A DNA stretch of 8,512 nt, taken from NCBI GenBank assembly GCA_009702305.1, contig WLIH01000078.1:1-8512 (forward strand), given 5' to 3'. A program made the position numbers and the translations under genes. Source of the DNA: Actinomycetota bacterium (lineage in GTDB: Bacteria > Actinomycetota > Actinomycetes > Propionibacteriales > Nocardioidaceae). The notes under the pieces are model-generated. The model was not told the origin of the DNA, made no database searches, and worked only from the letters and a program-made list of their open reading frames with translations. Position 1 is the stretch's first letter. Every line of letters begins with the position of its first letter. This document shows positions 6,340 through 8,512 of this stretch, in pieces.

Positions 6340-6951
6340 TCAGCGACCCGTCCATCGACCCCGGTGCACGACCTCGTCGAGCGGCTTGCGCGCCCGACGC
6401 GCGGGCGAACCGGCGCTGCCGGTGTCGTCGAGGCGGTGCCCGATCGTGATCGCGCCGACGGGGTCGAAGTCGTCCGGGATCGCGAACGTCGAGCGCAGCG
6501 CCGTCACGCGGTCGGGCGGCACCCCGAAGAAGCACGCCCCGAGACCCTCGTCGACGACGGTCTGCAGGATCAGCAGGCTCGCCATGGCGGCGTCCATGTC
6601 CCAGAAGGGTTTGGGCCAACGGGCCTCGGCCCGGTCCTCCCAGCCCTTGTCCGGCTCGGCGTACCTCGCGAGGTAGGCGGCCTTGCTGCTGCACGGCACG
6701 ACCACGACGGGGGCCGTCATCAGACCGGCCAGCCAGGAGTCCGGCGCGTCGATGTCGTCGGTGGTCGCCTCCCAGTAGCGCCGCACGTCGGCGGGGGAGT
6801 CGAGCACCAGGAACGCCCAGCCCTGGCTGAAGCCCGCCGAGGGTGCGTGCGTCGCGTTGCGCAGCGCCCGGTCCACGACGGCCCGGTCGACCGGCGCGTC
6901 GGCGTACCTACGCACCATCCTGCGTCGGCGCACGACCTCCTGGAACTCCAT
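6340..6951 (-). CDS. Nitroreductase-family flavoprotein
   Basis: A 203-residue protein of the FMN-dependent nitroreductase family, which transfers hydride from reduced nicotinamide cofactors to varied acceptors. Family marks are the N-terminal FMN-phosphate motif VVRRRRMVRRYADAPVD (6-22), the THAPSAGFSQGWAFLVLD segment (34-51), and the second flavin motif DEGLGACFFGVP (134-145) followed by IPDDFDPVGAITIGH. The C-terminal tail (176-203) is Arg-rich and includes KPLDEVVHRGRW, a typical ending in this family. I chose ATG at 6951-6949 because MEFQEVVRRRR matches the usual family start; GTG at 6960 and ATG at 7020 are in frame, but the longer form adds a segment unlike the family. The ATG overlaps the divergent amidohydrolase ATG in CCATGG (6948-6953), and no good ribosome site is seen. 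The substrate is unknown. Confidence 0.88.
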   Translation of the reverse strand: MEFQEVVRRRRMVRRYADAPVDRAVVDRALRNATHAPSAGFSQGWAFLVLDSPADVRRYWEATTDDIDAPDSWLAGLMTAPVVVVPCSSKAAYLARYAEPDKGWEDRAEARWPKPFWDMDAAMASLLILQTVVDEGLGACFFGVPPDRVTALRSTFAIPDDFDPVGAITIGHRLDDTGSAGSPARRARKPLDEVVHRGRWTGR

Positions 6952-8164
6952 GGCGGTCACTGTGCCCGATGACTTCGAGCAGATGTGGAGCGACCTGGCC
7001 CCGATCGGCCGGTCGGTCACCTCGGGCGGCTACTTCCGCCAGCCGTACGCCGCCGCGGAGACCGAGCTGCGGGCGTGGTTCGTCGAGGCGTGCCTGGACC
7101 GCGGGCTGAGCGTCGAGGCCGACGGACTCGGCAACGTCGTCGCCTGGTGGGGTCCGTCCGACGCCCCCGGCGTGCTCACCGGGTCGCACCTCGACTCGGT
7201 GCTCGACGGAGGCGCCTACGACGGCCCGCTCGGCGTGGTGTCGGCGCTCGCGGCGATCGACGTCCTGCGCTCGCGGGGCTTCGTGCCGTCCACCCACCGG
7301 GTCGGGGTGTCGGTCTTCGCGGAGGAGGAGGGGTCGCGCTTCGGGCTGGCCTGCCTGGGCTCGCGGCTCGTCACCGGCGCTCTCGACTGGTCGGCCGCGC
7401 GCGAGCTGCGCGACCGCGACGGCGTACGCCTCCCGGACGCCCTGGCCGCGCGCGACCTGGACGGCTCGGTGCTGTCGCTGGCCGGCGTCGAGTGCTTCGT
7501 CGAGCTGCATGTCGAGCAGGGCCGGGCGCTCGTCGACCTGGGTGCGGCGGTCGGGGTGGCCAGCGAGATCTGGCCGCACGGGCGCTACCGCTTCGACTTC
7601 ACCGGCACCGCGGACCACGCCGGCACGACGCGGATGGAGGATCGTGCCGACCCGATGCTGACCTACGCGATGACCGCGCTGGCCGCCAGCAAGCAGGCGC
7701 GTCTGGCGGGTCAGCGGGCGACGTTCGGACGGATCAGCGTCGAGCCCAACGCGACCAACGCCGTGCCCTCGCGGGTGAGCGCCTGGCTCGACGCGCGCTG
7801 CTCGACCGACGACGCGCTCGCCGACCTGGTCGCCGCGATCTCCCGTCAGGCGAGCGACCGGGCCGCCCGCGACGGCACGGCGGTCGTGGTGACGGCCGAG
7901 TCGGTGACGGCGTCGGTGGCCTTCTCGACGCCGCTGGCCGCGCGGATCGCCGGTGACCACGCAGGCGGTGACTGGCCGGTGCTGGCCACCCAGGCCGGCC
8001 ACGACGCCGGCATCCTCTCCGCGGCGGGCATCCCCAGCGCGATGCTCTTCGTCCGCAACCCGACCGGTGTGTCGCACTCCCCGGCCGAGACGGCGAGCAT
8101 CCCCGACTGCCTCGCCGGGGTCGATGCGCTCGCCGACACCCTCGAGCGACTGGCCGGCGCATGA
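6950..8164 (+). CDS. M20-family amidohydrolase (allantoate / N-carbamoyl-amino acid hydrolase-like), possible N-formylglutamate deformylase
   Basis: This 404-residue protein belongs to the AllC/HyuC/UAXC group of binuclear metal amidohydrolases (peptidase M20 fold). Expected metal ligands are present: His80 in LTGSHLDSV, Asp91 in GGAYDGPLG, Glu126/127 in FAEEEGSRF, His187 in ELHVEQG and His376 in GVSHSPAE. The lid/dimer segment TGTADHAGTTRM (218-229) and NATNAVPSRV (267-276) are also typical, and Arg369 in FVRNPTG is placed to bind a substrate carboxylate. ATG 6950 is the longest start consistent with the family N terminus; GTG 6962 is a plausible alternative, since neither has a strong ribosome site. 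Its stop overlaps the hutF start as ATGA (8161-8164). No ureide-pathway gene is nearby, so coupling to hutF suggests the enzyme hydrolyses N-formyl-L-glutamate, the HutF product. That role is inference; family membership is firm. Confidence 0.88.
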   Translation: MAVTVPDDFEQMWSDLAPIGRSVTSGGYFRQPYAAAETELRAWFVEACLDRGLSVEADGLGNVVAWWGPSDAPGVLTGSHLDSVLDGGAYDGPLGVVSALAAIDVLRSRGFVPSTHRVGVSVFAEEEGSRFGLACLGSRLVTGALDWSAARELRDRDGVRLPDALAARDLDGSVLSLAGVECFVELHVEQGRALVDLGAAVGVASEIWPHGRYRFDFTGTADHAGTTRMEDRADPMLTYAMTALAASKQARLAGQRATFGRISVEPNATNAVPSRVSAWLDARCSTDDALADLVAAISRQASDRAARDGTAVVVTAESVTASVAFSTPLAARIAGDHAGGDWPVLATQAGHDAGILSAAGIPSAMLFVRNPTGVSHSPAETASIPDCLAGVDALADTLERLAGA

Positions 8165-8512
8165 GCCCCGCGGCGTACCTGCTCGAGCGGGCGTGGGTCG
8201 GTGGACGCGTGCGCGACGACGTGCTGGTCGAGATCGACGGCACGCGCTTCACCTCCGTCACACCGGACGCGGACTCCCTGGTGTTGTCGGGGGTTGCAAC
8301 CCGTGCCAACACCAGGGATACCCGGTCGGCCGGGTATCCCAACCGGGTCCCGGGCCTGAGCATCCCCGGCTTGGCCAACTGCCACAGCCACGCCTTCCAC
8401 CGGGCCCTGCGCGGGCGGACCCAGCGCGGACGGGGCACGTTCTGGACCTGGCGCGAGCAGATGTACGCCGTCGCCGCCCGGCTCGATCCCGACTCCTACC
8501 TCCAGCTGGCGA
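8161..8512 (+). CDS. hutF: Formimidoylglutamate deiminase, N-terminal part (3' end outside window)
   Basis: The frame is open from ATG 8161 to the window end (117 codons). HutF deiminates N-formimidoyl-L-glutamate to N-formyl-L-glutamate and ammonia in the five-step histidine degradation route; it is a metal-dependent cytosolic amidohydrolase. The N-terminal beta-sandwich strand region (YLLERAWVGGRVRDDVLVEI) is followed by PGLSIPGLANCHSHAFHRAL, with the metal-binding His75 and His77, then GRGTFWTWREQMYAVAARLDP, a strongly characteristic HutF segment. The ATGA overlap with the amidohydrolase gene implies translational coupling. An unusual segment at residues 39-60 (8275-8340) is encoded by two strong palindromes. 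It lies between the small domain and the first barrel strand, where other HutF proteins as I recall them have only a short linker. The insert has no stop codon, and the metal site downstream is intact, so the protein is probably still functional. Confidence 0.9.
   Translation, partial: MSPAAYLLERAWVGGRVRDDVLVEIDGTRFTSVTPDADSLVLSGVATRANTRDTRSAGYPNRVPGLSIPGLANCHSHAFHRALRGRTQRGRGTFWTWREQMYAVAARLDPDSYLQLA
8275..8340. repeat. In-frame double palindrome inside hutF (candidate intragenic palindromic element)
   Basis: The first palindrome spans 8275-8318: outer arms TCCCTGGTGTTG (8275-8286) and CAACACCAGGGA (8307-8318) are a perfect 12-bp inverted repeat around a second perfect palindrome GGGTTGCAACCC (8291-8302) with the same centre. 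The second hairpin has arms GGGATACCCGG (8315-8325) and CCGGGTATCCC (8330-8340), 11 bp around a TCGG loop. The two share GGGA at 8315-8318. Together they span exactly 66 bases in codon register (22 codons, residues 39-60 of HutF). By my count, 17 of 22 codons here end in G or C, against 90 of the 95 other visible hutF codons. That fits an inserted element rather than native coding sequence. Confidence 0.8.

Noticed and set aside
6167..6694. Upstream extension of the lipase to 573 residues
   Set aside because: The added stretch runs through the nitroreductase gene in another frame and would bury the clear signal peptide that starts at ATG 6166.
7421..7430. GGCGTACGCC as a regulatory palindrome
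   Set aside because: It lies inside the amidohydrolase coding sequence and reads as ordinary codons. Its recurrence weakens the case for the similar site at 6293-6302.
6908..8077. 389-codon minus-strand open frame opposite the amidohydrolase
   Set aside because: It is antisense to a gene with all expected catalytic motifs and has no recognisable domain.

Overview
The window is very GC-rich, with G or C at most codon third positions. Its proteins look like those of a high-GC Gram-positive actinobacterium. The hut-type gene pair, the secretory lipase and the DUF1992 protein suggest Nocardioides or a relative (Propionibacteriales). That placement is an inference from protein style, not from a marker gene. 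Ten coding regions are supported, two of them cut by the window edges. No rRNA, tRNA, CRISPR array, transposase or phage gene is visible.

Left part (1-2426): the tail of a protein with Ig-like repeats ends at 370. It faces a D-aminoacyl-tRNA deacylase gene (dtd, minus strand, 902 to 469) that carries a one-base frameshift. Between these convergent genes lies a 70-bp nested palindrome (388-457), a likely bidirectional terminator or mobile palindromic repeat. Divergent from dtd is a tight plus-strand operon: a patatin-like serine hydrolase, an 87-aa protein of unknown function coupled through ATGA, and an MmcQ/YjbR-family protein.

Middle part (2434-6951, all minus strand): in transcription order these are a nitroreductase-family flavoprotein, a secreted alpha/beta-hydrolase of the secretory lipase type, a DUF1992 (DnaJ-C28-like) protein, a malyl-CoA-lyase-like HpcH/HpaI enzyme, and a CitE-like CoA-ester lyase. 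The last three sit 22 and 2 bases apart and probably form one transcript. The two lyase-family proteins suggest a malyl-CoA or beta-methylmalyl-CoA step, as in the ethylmalonyl-CoA route, but no other gene of that route is in the window.

Right part (6950-8512, plus strand): an M20-family amidohydrolase annotated by homology as allantoate or N-carbamoyl amino acid hydrolase is coupled through ATGA to the start of hutF (formimidoylglutamate deiminase). The coupling suggests the amidohydrolase works in histidine degradation, possibly as the N-formylglutamate deformylase. The start codons of this gene and of the divergent nitroreductase gene overlap within one CCATGG. The most unusual signal is a 66-bp double-hairpin palindrome lying in frame inside hutF (8275-8340). 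It adds about 22 residues just before the metal-binding HSH motif and uses rarer codons than its flanks, like an intragenic palindromic repeat.
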